The position numbers and the translations under genes were made by a program. The notes under the pieces are model-generated. The model saw nothing but the letters and a program-made list of their open reading frames with translations. It did no database searches and was not told the origin of the DNA. Positions 15,040-22,998 of a stretch of 52,832 nucleotides of DNA are shown here, piece by piece (position 1 is the first letter of the stretch; each line of letters opens with the position of its first letter). The stretch lies in NCBI GenBank assembly GCA_030529995.1, contig JAUMVT010000008.1, forward strand, positions 6,871 through 59,702, given 5' to 3'. The DNA comes from Clostridia bacterium (GTDB lineage Bacteria > Bacillota > Clostridia > Christensenellales > Aristaeellaceae).

Positions 15040-17754
15040 TCACCCTCCCTGCCGCACCTTTTTCTCCAGCAGCAGTTCCAAGACCCTCAGCCTGTCTTGC
15101 GTCTTCCATGGCTCGGGAACCGGCTTGTTTCGTTCTCTCAAGAGGACGACTCGAAGTTCCGCTTCATCCATTTCGGTGTCTCCGTCCTGAAGGGCATCTT
15201 TCCATTGCTCAAGCGCCGCCGTGTAGAAGGCTTCGGGATGATGGAGCTTGAACCAGGCGCATCGCAGGGCGTTGGACACGAGGGCAGCCGTATGGGCTCT
15301 CGAAAACATGTATCGAATTTTTTTGCAGGCGGCCATATACCAGTCATCTACACCGTGCTGCTGCATAACAGCTGCCATTGCATCGGTGAATTTTCCCCTT
15401 CTGCCCAGATCCTCCATCATTTGATACGCCGTCTCATAGGCAGCACCTTTGCGCAGCAGAAGGCGCATCACGTCCTCCCGGGCTGCCGGCAGCTCACTCA
15501 GCGTGACCTTGCCGGCGTGCAGCATCGCTTTCGTTTCGGCGGACCATACGCCGGTTCCGTGAAGCAGGCAGAACGTGATGATCAGGTCGTTGACGGTCTG
15601 CGGCTGTGTCTCAGGCAGGATTTCCCGTGCCGCTGCTTCGTCAAAGTACGGAATGCCGTAGGTGCCCGTTTCGCACAGGATGCGTCGGCTTGTTGTGCCT
15701 AACGCGTCAGGAGAGCGGAACAAACTCAGCGCCTGCGAATCTGCCAGCGGCACCGTGGCAGGGTCAATGCCTGTCAATTCCCGCAGCCGATCCAGCATGG
15801 GGTGGCTGTTGATATAGCAGCAGGTAAACTTCAAAAGGACGTGATACAGGGTGAAAGCACCGTAATGGGTGCAGGCGCAAATTTCATCATTCTCCCGTCG
15901 GCAATAGGTCAAGGGCGTAAAATCATCTGCGCTGTATGCCCGGGGAATGATGAAATAGCGGCCGGCCTTCGGCATCACCTGACTGCAGAAGGAGTCGAAA
16001 AGCTTTTCCGTAAGCCCGTTGACGGTTGCTTCGCTTGGCGATTGATGATGATCCGTCAAATACTGCCGGGTGAAGCCTTTGATTTCTTCCCGGTCGGGGA
16101 ACACAGGCTCTCCCGCCTGAATCACGTGATCCTTGCCGAACAGGGCCGCCAGCTGCTCTTCTACAAGGGATTGACAGGTTCCGGGAACATCCGGTTCAAA
16201 GTCGGGGCTTTTTTCGCCCTGAAGCCCGAAGCAGGATGCGGGGAAGAGATCCGCGCCATCCCCGCTGCAGATCTCGCCGCATACAGGACAGACTTGTGCC
16301 GGAAGATCCGCACCTACCCGGCAGGCATCCGCCTCCGCCAGCCAGGTATGATGGCAGGAAGGGCAGATGTAATGGGGCGGCAGGGGATTGACGCTTGTAA
16401 TGCCCAGCAGCCATGCTATAAAGGAGGCACCGCACACGCCTCGGACAGATATGGTTTTGCTTTGCTTGCGGACGGCCTCGGCAATCTGCCGGGCAATGAG
16501 ATAATGAACCCAGCTGTTTTGTTTGCCGATCAGTTCCAGCTCCGTTGTCAGACGCTCCTGCACAAAGGCAGGCAGGGGATCCCCGTACAGCGCCTGCGTC
16601 TGCGTCCATGCCAGCTTCGCAACCGTTTCCTCCTGATGGGGAAGGGAGGGAAGCAGGGGACTGCGCGCATCCTGCCGGGGCGGATAAAGGGAAATGTCCT
16701 CATCCACCTGCTCCGCAAGGGCTCGGGAGGCATCAATGACCACCTGCCGGGAAGTTTTTGCTCCGAGGAAAGCCATGGCCTTCATCATTTCATCGGTGGT
16801 TCGCAGGTACAGCTTTCCGGCATCCTGCTCAATGCGGCCTGTGCTGTACAGCAGAATGTTGCGGCAAAGGCTGTCCTCCGGGTCAAGATAATGGGCGTTG
16901 CTTACGGCAACAACAGGTTTCCCGACTGTCTGACCGAGCTTCACCACACGCCGGATCAGGCTCCGTGCCTGAGGCAGATCCATGGGTTCGTTCTCCGGCG
17001 GCTGAATTTCCAAATAATCGTAGAAGGAAGCGATTTGATAAAGCTGCTCCTCCGACGCACCGGAGCGCAAGGCCTGCTGAACCTCTCCCTGATCACAGGA
17101 GCAGCCCACCAGCAAGCCCTTTCGGTATTGCATAATCAGCTCTTTGGTTACGCCAAAGGGATCCTTTTGGCTGCTCGTCAGCAAATGATTCAGGCCTTTG
17201 AGGCCCTCGCTGCTCTTGCTCAGCAGCATCACATGGGTATCCTGCCCATCATTTCCATGCAGACAAAGTTCGCAGCCGGGGATTAGCTTGATCCCCTTTC
17301 GCCGGGCGGCATCAAGAGCCTGCGGAAGATTCATCATGCTGTGAAAATCCGTTATGGCAACAGCACCATGCCCCCAGCAGGCCATCCTTTCCATCAGATC
17401 CACAGGCGAACCGATGCCGTCCAGGACGGATGCGCCTGTTTTTGTGTGCAGTTCCACCCGTGTAACGGGGGCTTCATCCCTTCGCGTACTCATTTGCTTC
17501 TCCCTTTTCGTGGTTCGCGAAACCCATGAAGCCGCACCCTGCCTGTTGTCCTGCTCGGCAAGCAATGTATCCAGGGATACCTCCAGCACCTCTGCCAGCT
17601 TGCAGCATGTTGCCATGCGGGGCTTGGCGCTGCCGTTTTCCCACTTGGACACGGCCTTGTCCGACACGCCTACAAGCTGTCCCAGCTGAAACTGGGAATA
17701 GCCCTTCTCCAGGCGCAGACCGGTTAGCAGGTTTCCGAATGCGTAGTCCTTCAT
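15040..17754 (-). CDS. HTH-PHP-PolC-like fusion lacking polymerase catalytic residues
   Basis: A 904-residue protein. Residues 1-70 are an Xre-type helix-turn-helix (QLGQLVGVSDKAVSKWENG). About 97-300 resemble the PolC PHP domain (RVELHTKTGASVLDG, AITDFHSMMNLPQAL). About 380-870 follow PolC closely, with VRGVCGASFIAWLLGITSVN, the four-Cys zinc site C464/C467/C489/C492, GIPYFDEAA, CKKIRYMFSRAHTAALV and WFKLHHP. There is no exonuclease insert or C-terminal DNA-binding end. The PolC active-site D-x-D is D518-F-E520, the third Asp position is T644, and the QHPGG motif is gone. The PHP motif H-x-H is H103-T-K105. Polymerase activity therefore looks lost. An internal ATG at 17493 with a GGGAG site could yield a form without the HTH. 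Function unknown; a DNA-binding regulator or replication decoy is speculation. Confidence 0.85.
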   Translation of the reverse strand: MKDYAFGNLLTGLRLEKGYSQFQLGQLVGVSDKAVSKWENGSAKPRMATCCKLAEVLEVSLDTLLAEQDNRQGAASWVSRTTKREKQMSTRRDEAPVTRVELHTKTGASVLDGIGSPVDLMERMACWGHGAVAITDFHSMMNLPQALDAARRKGIKLIPGCELCLHGNDGQDTHVMLLSKSSEGLKGLNHLLTSSQKDPFGVTKELIMQYRKGLLVGCSCDQGEVQQALRSGASEEQLYQIASFYDYLEIQPPENEPMDLPQARSLIRRVVKLGQTVGKPVVAVSNAHYLDPEDSLCRNILLYSTGRIEQDAGKLYLRTTDEMMKAMAFLGAKTSRQVVIDASRALAEQVDEDISLYPPRQDARSPLLPSLPHQEETVAKLAWTQTQALYGDPLPAFVQERLTTELELIGKQNSWVHYLIARQIAEAVRKQSKTISVRGVCGASFIAWLLGITSVNPLPPHYICPSCHHTWLAEADACRVGADLPAQVCPVCGEICSGDGADLFPASCFGLQGEKSPDFEPDVPGTCQSLVEEQLAALFGKDHVIQAGEPVFPDREEIKGFTRQYLTDHHQSPSEATVNGLTEKLFDSFCSQVMPKAGRYFIIPRAYSADDFTPLTYCRRENDEICACTHYGAFTLYHVLLKFTCCYINSHPMLDRLRELTGIDPATVPLADSQALSLFRSPDALGTTSRRILCETGTYGIPYFDEAAAREILPETQPQTVNDLIITFCLLHGTGVWSAETKAMLHAGKVTLSELPAAREDVMRLLLRKGAAYETAYQMMEDLGRRGKFTDAMAAVMQQHGVDDWYMAACKKIRYMFSRAHTAALVSNALRCAWFKLHHPEAFYTAALEQWKDALQDGDTEMDEAELRVVLLRERNKPVPEPWKTQDRLRVLELLLEKKVRQGG

Positions 17755-17775
17755 GTTTTCCCTCCGACCAAGGAA

Positions 17776-17804
17776 AGGGTAGCATCCCCCGCGGGGAATA
17801 ACAA
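17776..17804 (-). promoter_or_regulatory. Promoter with palindromic spacer before the HTH-PolC-like gene
   Basis: Minus strand TTGTTA (17799-17804), 17-bp spacer, TACCCT (17776-17781). The spacer contains the near-perfect palindrome ATTCCCCGCGGGGGAT, centred about 38 bp upstream of the start codon. It is a plausible operator for the protein's own helix-turn-helix domain (inference). Confidence 0.5.
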
Positions 17805-17844
17805 GGCGGATGATGTCGAAGAAAAGTAGAGATTGGGCGCCGGG

Positions 17845-18528
17845 TTATTCCCTCTCGCTCCCCACTTCCGCCTCATACAGCCGGATGTTCACTTGGGTTT
17901 TCCTGTTCAGCAGGCGAATAAAGCCCTCTGCGCACAGCTCGTTGATCAGCTTGCTGACCGTGACCCGGGCACTGCCCACAATGGTGCTGATTTCGTACTG
18001 GGTGTAGTTGATTTTCAGGTCGTACCAGCTCCCGTCCACCACGTGGCCGGTATCCGCCGTGGCGCAGTACAGCTGCTTCAGCCGATCCTTGCAGGGGGTA
18101 AACACAAGGCTGGCAATCTCCTGCTGCAGAATGCGCATCTTCTTGGAGTAGCTTAAGAGAATCTCCTCGCAGAAAAGGGGGCTTTCCTTCAGCAGCATCT
18201 GATACTTGTCGGTGGGGATGCAGTACAGGAGGGAATTAACCTCCGCCTTGGAAAACAGCCCGGTCACATCGTGAAGGGCACAGGGGGTCTCTCCGTAAAA
18301 CCAGCCGGCGGACAGGGTATAGAGAATCTTCTCCGTGCCGTCCGGGGCAATCATATAGTGCCTGGTGCGGCCGCTGGCAATGTAGTACACACCCTCCGGC
18401 ACGTCGCCGGGCTGCAGAAAAACCGTCTTCGCCGGAATCTCTAATGCAACGGCGTTTTGGGCAATCAAGTCGCGCAGCTCGTTGGGGTTTGACATGGGCA
18501 GCGTTACATTAGAATCCTTCCGCTTCAT
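17845..18528 (-). CDS. Crp/Fnr family transcription regulator
   Basis: A 227-residue regulator: cyclic-nucleotide-binding-like beta-barrel (about 30-120; VFLQPGDVPEGVYYIASGRTRHYM, LSAGWFYGETPCAL), a dimerisation helix, and a C-terminal winged helix with recognition region YEISTIVGSARVTVSKLINEL. It lacks the N-terminal cysteine cluster of FNR, so an iron-sulfur oxygen sensor is unlikely. The ligand is unknown. ATG at 18528 with GGGAG upstream. Transcribed away from the CyuA-like gene, and its promoter -10 sits inside a palindrome (18556-18571), suggesting autoregulation. It may control the divergent catabolic/transport cluster. Confidence 0.93.
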   Translation of the reverse strand: MKRKDSNVTLPMSNPNELRDLIAQNAVALEIPAKTVFLQPGDVPEGVYYIASGRTRHYMIAPDGTEKILYTLSAGWFYGETPCALHDVTGLFSKAEVNSLLYCIPTDKYQMLLKESPLFCEEILLSYSKKMRILQQEIASLVFTPCKDRLKQLYCATADTGHVVDGSWYDLKINYTQYEISTIVGSARVTVSKLINELCAEGFIRLLNRKTQVNIRLYEAEVGSERE

Positions 18529-18555
18529 CCGGAACTCCCTCCTGCTATCAAGATA

Positions 18556-18591
18556 GTGATTATTGTATCACAAAAAGAAGGCAATGCACAA
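18556..18591 (-). promoter_or_regulatory. Promoter and palindromic operator of the Crp/Fnr gene
   Basis: Minus strand: TTGTGC (18586-18591), 18-bp spacer, TACAAT (18562-18567). The 16-bp dyad GTGAT-N6-ATCAC at 18556-18571 covers the -10. Its half-site resembles Crp/Fnr boxes, though the spacing is two bases longer than the E. coli Crp consensus. A second loose dyad, AAATGT...ACATTT, lies around 18607-18642 towards the CyuA-like gene. Confidence 0.65.
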
Positions 18592-18754
18592 TGTTCAGCA
18601 GGCAAAAATGTAACCTAAGATACAAAGTTAATACAAAACATTTGTTGCTTCCATATTGCATAGCAGGTCTTTCCTGAGTACCATAGAGGCAGACAAGGGC
18701 GTCTTGTACCTATAACGGAATAAAGAACCACAATATGCTTCCGGGAGGTCGTAT

Positions 18755-20023
18755 ATGGATCAGCATATGTACGATGAATACCTAGCCATCCTGCGGGAAG
18801 AAATTGTACCCGCACTGGGGTGTACCGAACCGATTGCCATTGCCTACGCATCCGCCAAGGCGCGGAGTATCCTGGGCAGGCTGCCCGAGCACATCACGGT
18901 AAAGTGCTCCGGCAACATTATCAAAAACGTGAAGGCCGTCATCGTTCCCACCACGGGGGATATGAAGGGCATCGAAACCAGCGCGGTGCTGGGTGCCGTA
19001 GGCGGCAACCCGGAAAAGAAGCTGGAGGTTCTGGTGGATGTGACCGATGAGGATCTTCAGCTGACACGGAAGCTGCTGAAGCAGAAGATTTGCAGCGTGG
19101 AGCTGCTGGAGGGCGTGTCCAGCCTGCAGATCATTGTGGAGATGCGGGCAGGGGAAGAATCCGCTCTGGTGGAGGTAGCCTTCGCCCACACGAATATTGT
19201 GCGCATGGAGCACAACGGAGAAGTGCTCTTCAAGAAGGGACTCACCGCCAAGAACGCCACGGAGACGGATCGTTCCCTGCTGAACCTGCGGGATATTTAT
19301 GATTTTGCCCTGGCGGTGAAGCTGGAGGACGTGGCCGACCTGATGGAGCGTCAGGTGGACTGCAACATGAAGATTGCCCGGGAGGGTCTTTCCAATAAGT
19401 ACGGTGCCAACGTGGGCGCAACCATGCTGGCTCACTACGGGGATGATGTCCGCACCCGTGCCTGTGCACTGCCTGCCGCCGGCAGTGATGCCCGGATGAA
19501 CGGCTGTGTGCTGCCGGTGATGATCAACTCCGGCAGCGGCAATCAGGGCATGACCGTCAGCCTGCCGGTGGCGGTCTATGCGGAGGAACTGGAAGTCACT
19601 AGGGACAAGAAGATCCGTGCTCTGGTGCTCAGCAACCTAATTGCCATTTATCAGAAGAACGAGCTGGGCAAGCTCAGTGCCTACTGCGGTGCGGTATCCG
19701 CCGCCGTGGGGGCAGGGGCAGCCATTGCCTACCTGAACAATGCGGACTATGAGGTTATTGAGGAAACCATCATCAACACCTTGGGCAATGTATCCGGCAT
19801 TGTGTGCGATGGGGCGAAGGCCTCCTGTGCGGCGAAGATTGCCTCCTCCGTCAATGCGGCAATCCTTGCCTACCACATGGCCAGCGAACGCCGGGGCTTC
19901 CACGATGGGGAAGGCTTGGTGAAGGCGGATGCGGAAAAGACCCTGAAGAGCTACGGCCGCATGGGTCGTGAGGGTATGCGTGCCACGGATATCGAAATCC
20001 TTCGCATTATGCTGGAGGACTGA
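18755..20023 (+). CDS. CyuA/UPF0597-type L-cysteine desulfidase-like (serine dehydratase-related) enzyme
   Basis: A 422-residue member of the family related to the alpha chain of iron-sulfur L-serine dehydratases, which includes E. coli CyuA (YhaM), a cysteine desulfidase. Visible conserved segments: EEIVPALGCTEPIAIAYA at the start, TVKCSGNIIKN, LPVMINSGSGNQGMT, AYCGAVSAAVGAGAA and GIVCDGAKASCAAKI. The cysteines in these segments are likely iron-sulfur ligands. The ATG at 18755 has GGGAGG seven bases upstream. It begins a same-strand series continuing with a DapA-like lyase, and is divergent from a Crp/Fnr regulator. Substrate could be cysteine or another amino acid. The family level is secure, the substrate is not. 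Confidence 0.9.
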   Translation: MDQHMYDEYLAILREEIVPALGCTEPIAIAYASAKARSILGRLPEHITVKCSGNIIKNVKAVIVPTTGDMKGIETSAVLGAVGGNPEKKLEVLVDVTDEDLQLTRKLLKQKICSVELLEGVSSLQIIVEMRAGEESALVEVAFAHTNIVRMEHNGEVLFKKGLTAKNATETDRSLLNLRDIYDFALAVKLEDVADLMERQVDCNMKIAREGLSNKYGANVGATMLAHYGDDVRTRACALPAAGSDARMNGCVLPVMINSGSGNQGMTVSLPVAVYAEELEVTRDKKIRALVLSNLIAIYQKNELGKLSAYCGAVSAAVGAGAAIAYLNNADYEVIEETIINTLGNVSGIVCDGAKASCAAKIASSVNAAILAYHMASERRGFHDGEGLVKADAEKTLKSYGRMGREGMRATDIEILRIMLED

Positions 20024-20047
20024 ATCGGCGGAAAAACTTCGGATGGC

Positions 20048-20139
20048 GTTGGAGGGTTCGCAAGCCTTCCAACCCTGGATCGGGAATCGGCGAAGCCGGT
20101 TTGCCGATGTCTTGGCTGAAAAGGCTCTGCCTTTTTCAA
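20048..20139 (+). repeat. Modular hairpin repeat, short copy 2
   Basis: GTTGGAGGGTT (20048-20058), loop CGCA, AGCCTTCCAAC (20063-20073), then ATCGGC...GCCGAT, then GAAAAGGC/GCCTTTTTC (20118-20137) as a terminator-like stem. The first two modules match those at 1-28 and 24124-24185. It lies between the CyuA-like and DapA-like genes and may reduce read-through. Confidence 0.7.
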
Positions 20140-20183
20140 CATACAGATGAGCAAGAAAAAATATGAAAGCGAGGATACACACC

Positions 20184-21137
20184 ATGATGAATCTCCAAGG
20201 TTCCTGGGTTGCTATGCCGACTCCCTTTACGGATGATAATCAGATTGATATTGAGGGCTTTAAGCTGCTGATTGCCCGTCAGATCAAGTACGGCTCCAGC
20301 CAGCTGTTCATTCTGGGCTCCGCAGGCGAAGTGACCCTGCTGGCCCTTGAGGAAAAGAAGCTGATCGTCAAGTCCGTTATTGCCTACATGAAGGATCGTG
20401 CGGCCCGTGGGCTGAAGGTGGTACCCGTGTTCTTCAGCGCCGCTTCCATGACCACGGAAGCCAGCGTTGAGTTTGCTCAGTTCTGCGAGGCAGAGGGAGC
20501 AGACGGCGTGGTGTTCACCGTGCCTCCGTACGTGCTCATTACACAGCATGCGGCAAAGACCCATCTGGATACCTGCATGAGCAGCGTGAAGATCCCCTGC
20601 GGCATTTACAACAACCCCAGCCGTCTGGGCGTGCAGGTGCTGCCGGAGACCATTCAGTACCTGGCAGAGAAGCATCCCAACTTCGTGGTGGATAAGGAAG
20701 CTATGCCCAGCGTGGAGCAGCTGGTGCAGGTACAGCGTCTGTGCGGCGGCAAGGTCAAGATCATGTGCTGCGACTATCCTCACTACTCCATTGTCATCCC
20801 CACCCTGGCAGTGGGCGGCACCGGCACGGCCAACATCGGCGGCAACATCATCCCCGAGGAGGCCGCCAAGTATTCCCGCCCCTGGACGGACATGACCATC
20901 ATCGAAGAGTGCCGCACGGAGTACTTCAAGTGGTTCCCCCTGCTGCAGGAGCTGTACACCTTCTCCAACCCGGTGGTGATCAAGGCTGCCCTGAACCTGC
21001 TGGGTCTGCCCGGCGGACACCTGCGGAAGCCCTATGAGGACTATGCCGGCGCCAAGCTGGAGCACCTGCAGGAGACCATGACCCAGATGGGCGTCATCGA
21101 GAAGTATCACATCAGCAACGATACCATTGAAATCTAA
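20184..21137 (+). CDS. Dihydrodipicolinate synthase family (DapA-like) lyase/aldolase
   Basis: A class I aldolase-type TIM barrel of 317 residues. Features: AMPTPFTDDNQIDIEGF at the start, the pyruvate-carboxylate loop GSAGEVTLLALEEK (GTTGE in DapA), CGIYNNPSRLG with the catalytic Tyr, and the Schiff-base lysine in FVVDKEAMPS. It is unlikely to be the lysine-pathway enzyme itself: it sits with catabolic and transport genes, and the motifs are divergent. Family members also cleave sialic acid, keto-deoxy sugars or deaminate hydroxyproline derivatives. ATG at 20184 is chosen for GAGG nine bases upstream. In this cluster a lyase or deaminase acting after a transporter is plausible. Confidence 0.9.
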   Translation: MMNLQGSWVAMPTPFTDDNQIDIEGFKLLIARQIKYGSSQLFILGSAGEVTLLALEEKKLIVKSVIAYMKDRAARGLKVVPVFFSAASMTTEASVEFAQFCEAEGADGVVFTVPPYVLITQHAAKTHLDTCMSSVKIPCGIYNNPSRLGVQVLPETIQYLAEKHPNFVVDKEAMPSVEQLVQVQRLCGGKVKIMCCDYPHYSIVIPTLAVGGTGTANIGGNIIPEEAAKYSRPWTDMTIIEECRTEYFKWFPLLQELYTFSNPVVIKAALNLLGLPGGHLRKPYEDYAGAKLEHLQETMTQMGVIEKYHISNDTIEI

Positions 21138-21176
21138 GCGGCTTTGCCGAGGTTTACCCCGAAGGGAGTGAAAATC

Positions 21177-22538
21177 GTGGCTGAAAAGGTTGTTATCATC
21201 GGCGGAACCGCCGCCGGCCTGAGTGCTGCTTCCAAGGCCAAGCGGGTGGATCCGTCTCTGGAAATCACCGTGTTTGAAAAATCGGGCTACATCAGCTATG
21301 GCGCCTGCGGTCTGCCTTACTTCGTAGGGGATATGATCAAGGAGCCCAATGATCTGGTAAGCCTGAGCGTGGATCAAATGACCCGCAAGCGGGGCGTGCC
21401 CACCTTCATTCATCATGAGGTAACGGGCATTGACCGGGCAGCAAAAACCGTCACCGTGAAGAATCTGGACACGGGAGACGTTTTCACACAAGGCTATGAC
21501 AAGCTGGTCATTGCCACCGGCGCCCGCCCCATTGTTCCCGATATTCCCGGGGCAAAGGCGGAAGGAGTCTACACCCTGCGCACCGTGGAGGACGGCATTC
21601 GCCTGAAGGGCGTTGTCCAGTGCCATGCGCAGAAGAAGGCGGCCATTATCGGCGGCGGCTTCATCGGCATTGAAGTGGCAGAGGAAATGACCAACAGCGG
21701 CGTGGAGGTGCATCTGTTTGAGATGATGCCCCGGCTGCTGCCCTTCCTGGACGAAAGCTTCTCCCAGACCGTGCTGGATACCCTCACCGCCCACGGGGTG
21801 CATGTGCACCTGAACGCCGGGGTGGAGGAACTCCTGACCAAGGACGGCCGTGTCTGCGGCGTTCGTGCGTCGAACGGGGAAGAAACCCCTGTGGACTATG
21901 CCCTGATGAGCATCGGCGTTGTTCCTGCCAGCGATCTGGCACGGGACGCAGGCCTGACCCTGGGCATCAAGGGCGCTATCGTTGTGGATGATGAAATGCG
22001 CACCGGCGATCCCTGCATCTGGGCCTGCGGCGACTGCGTGCAGATGAAGAACCGCATCACCGGCGGCGCCGTCTATGTGCCCCTGGGCACCACAGCCAAC
22101 AAGCAGGGACGGATTGCCGGCGGCAACCTGGCAGGGGAGCATGAAACCTTCAAGGGTGTGCTGGGCTCCATGGTCACCAAAGCCTTTGACCTGTACATTT
22201 CCGCCACGGGGCTGTCCCTGACCCAGGCCAAGGCCGCAGGCTATGACGCGGCGTCCTCCGTCATCACCAAGGGGGATCGGGCTTCCTACTATCCGGGCAG
22301 CCGGGACAATACCATCTGCCTCATTCTGGATAAGAAGACAGGCCGGCTCCTGGGAGCCCAGGCCATCGGCAGCGAGTCCGTTGCCGGCCGCATCAACGTG
22401 TTCGCCACCGCCATTACCTGCGGCATGACCGTAGGGGAAATCAACGAGCTGGATCTGGTGTACGCGCCCCCTGTTGCCCCTGTGTATGATCCCATCCTCA
22501 TTGCCGCCAGCCAGGCCATGAAGAAAGTGGAGGGCTGA
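21177..22538 (+). CDS. FAD-dependent CoA-disulfide-reductase-like pyridine nucleotide oxidoreductase
   Basis: A 453-residue flavoprotein. FAD-binding is at the N-terminus (KVVIIGGTAAGLSAASKAKR) and the redox cysteine is in SYGACGLPYFVGD, as in CoA-disulfide reductases and NADH oxidases with a single active Cys. NAD(P)H-binding is in AAIIGGGFIGIEVAEEM, second FAD contact in IWACGDCVQMKN, and a C-terminal dimerisation domain (PPVAPVYDPILIAA) follows. The GTG at 21177 is the start: AAGGGAG lies eight bases upstream. The 40-bp gap before it contains CGGCTTTGCCG, a fragment of the hairpin repeat family. Likely role is disulfide or persulfide reduction, which would fit a cysteine-handling cluster (inference). 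Confidence 0.92.
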   Translation: MAEKVVIIGGTAAGLSAASKAKRVDPSLEITVFEKSGYISYGACGLPYFVGDMIKEPNDLVSLSVDQMTRKRGVPTFIHHEVTGIDRAAKTVTVKNLDTGDVFTQGYDKLVIATGARPIVPDIPGAKAEGVYTLRTVEDGIRLKGVVQCHAQKKAAIIGGGFIGIEVAEEMTNSGVEVHLFEMMPRLLPFLDESFSQTVLDTLTAHGVHVHLNAGVEELLTKDGRVCGVRASNGEETPVDYALMSIGVVPASDLARDAGLTLGIKGAIVVDDEMRTGDPCIWACGDCVQMKNRITGGAVYVPLGTTANKQGRIAGGNLAGEHETFKGVLGSMVTKAFDLYISATGLSLTQAKAAGYDAASSVITKGDRASYYPGSRDNTICLILDKKTGRLLGAQAIGSESVAGRINVFATAITCGMTVGEINELDLVYAPPVAPVYDPILIAASQAMKKVEG

Positions 22539-22541
22539 GAA

Positions 22542-22952
22542 ATGCCGGAGATTTTCGAAGTGACCGTGAAAAGCGGCGAGGATATCCGTCAGGTGATTGC
22601 CGATTACGTCATGGAAAAGGGCTGGCAGAGCGTCATGATCCCTGCGGCCATCGGCTCGGTCATCGGCATGGAATTTACCGCACCCATCGAAAATGAACTG
22701 CCCCTGAAAACCGGCGTGACCCCCTGTCACGATGCGGCAGAGCTGCTCTCCTTCACCGGGGAGATCATGCGCCGGGAATGCGTTGATCCGGCTCTGCTGG
22801 CCGTGTACCCGGATAAGACAAGCCCGCTGTTCATTCACATCCATGCCAGCTGCGCTACGGCAGGCGGCCATGTGATGGGCGGCGGCATGCGTGCCGGACG
22901 TGCCTTCCGTGCCGTTCGTGTATTTCTGGTTCCACTGAATGATGCGGTCTGA
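22542..22952 (+). CDS. PPC (DUF296) domain protein
   Basis: A 136-residue protein consisting only of the PPC/PCC fold seen in plant AT-hook proteins and stand-alone bacterial proteins. The start is FEVTVKSGEDIRQVIADYV. The conserved metal-like motif HIHASCATAGGHVMGGGM corresponds to the family H-x-H...GGH pattern, and the end is VRVFLVPLN. It starts 3 bp after the flavoprotein stop, so it is cotranscribed. Biochemical function of bacterial PPC proteins is not settled. The His residues suggest metal or small-molecule binding. Confidence 0.88.
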   Translation: MPEIFEVTVKSGEDIRQVIADYVMEKGWQSVMIPAAIGSVIGMEFTAPIENELPLKTGVTPCHDAAELLSFTGEIMRRECVDPALLAVYPDKTSPLFIHIHASCATAGGHVMGGGMRAGRAFRAVRVFLVPLNDAV

Positions 22953-22998
22953 TGGTCCCAGGCAGCGTTACCGTTTGCATAAAAGAGGAGGAATTTTC

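Noticed and set aside
15040-17754. Housekeeping DNA polymerase III alpha subunit (PolC)
   Set aside because: It is far shorter than PolC, lacks the exonuclease and C-terminal parts, and the catalytic Asp positions are substituted.
18601-18754. Clear sigma-A promoter for the CyuA-like gene
   Set aside because: Several TTG.../TAT... pieces exist, but none has acceptable spacing and match, so no promoter is called.
20136-22871. Long minus-strand open frame antisense to the DapA-like and CoADR-like genes
   Set aside because: Shadow of GC-rich codon bias. The plus-strand genes have full family motifs and ribosome sites.
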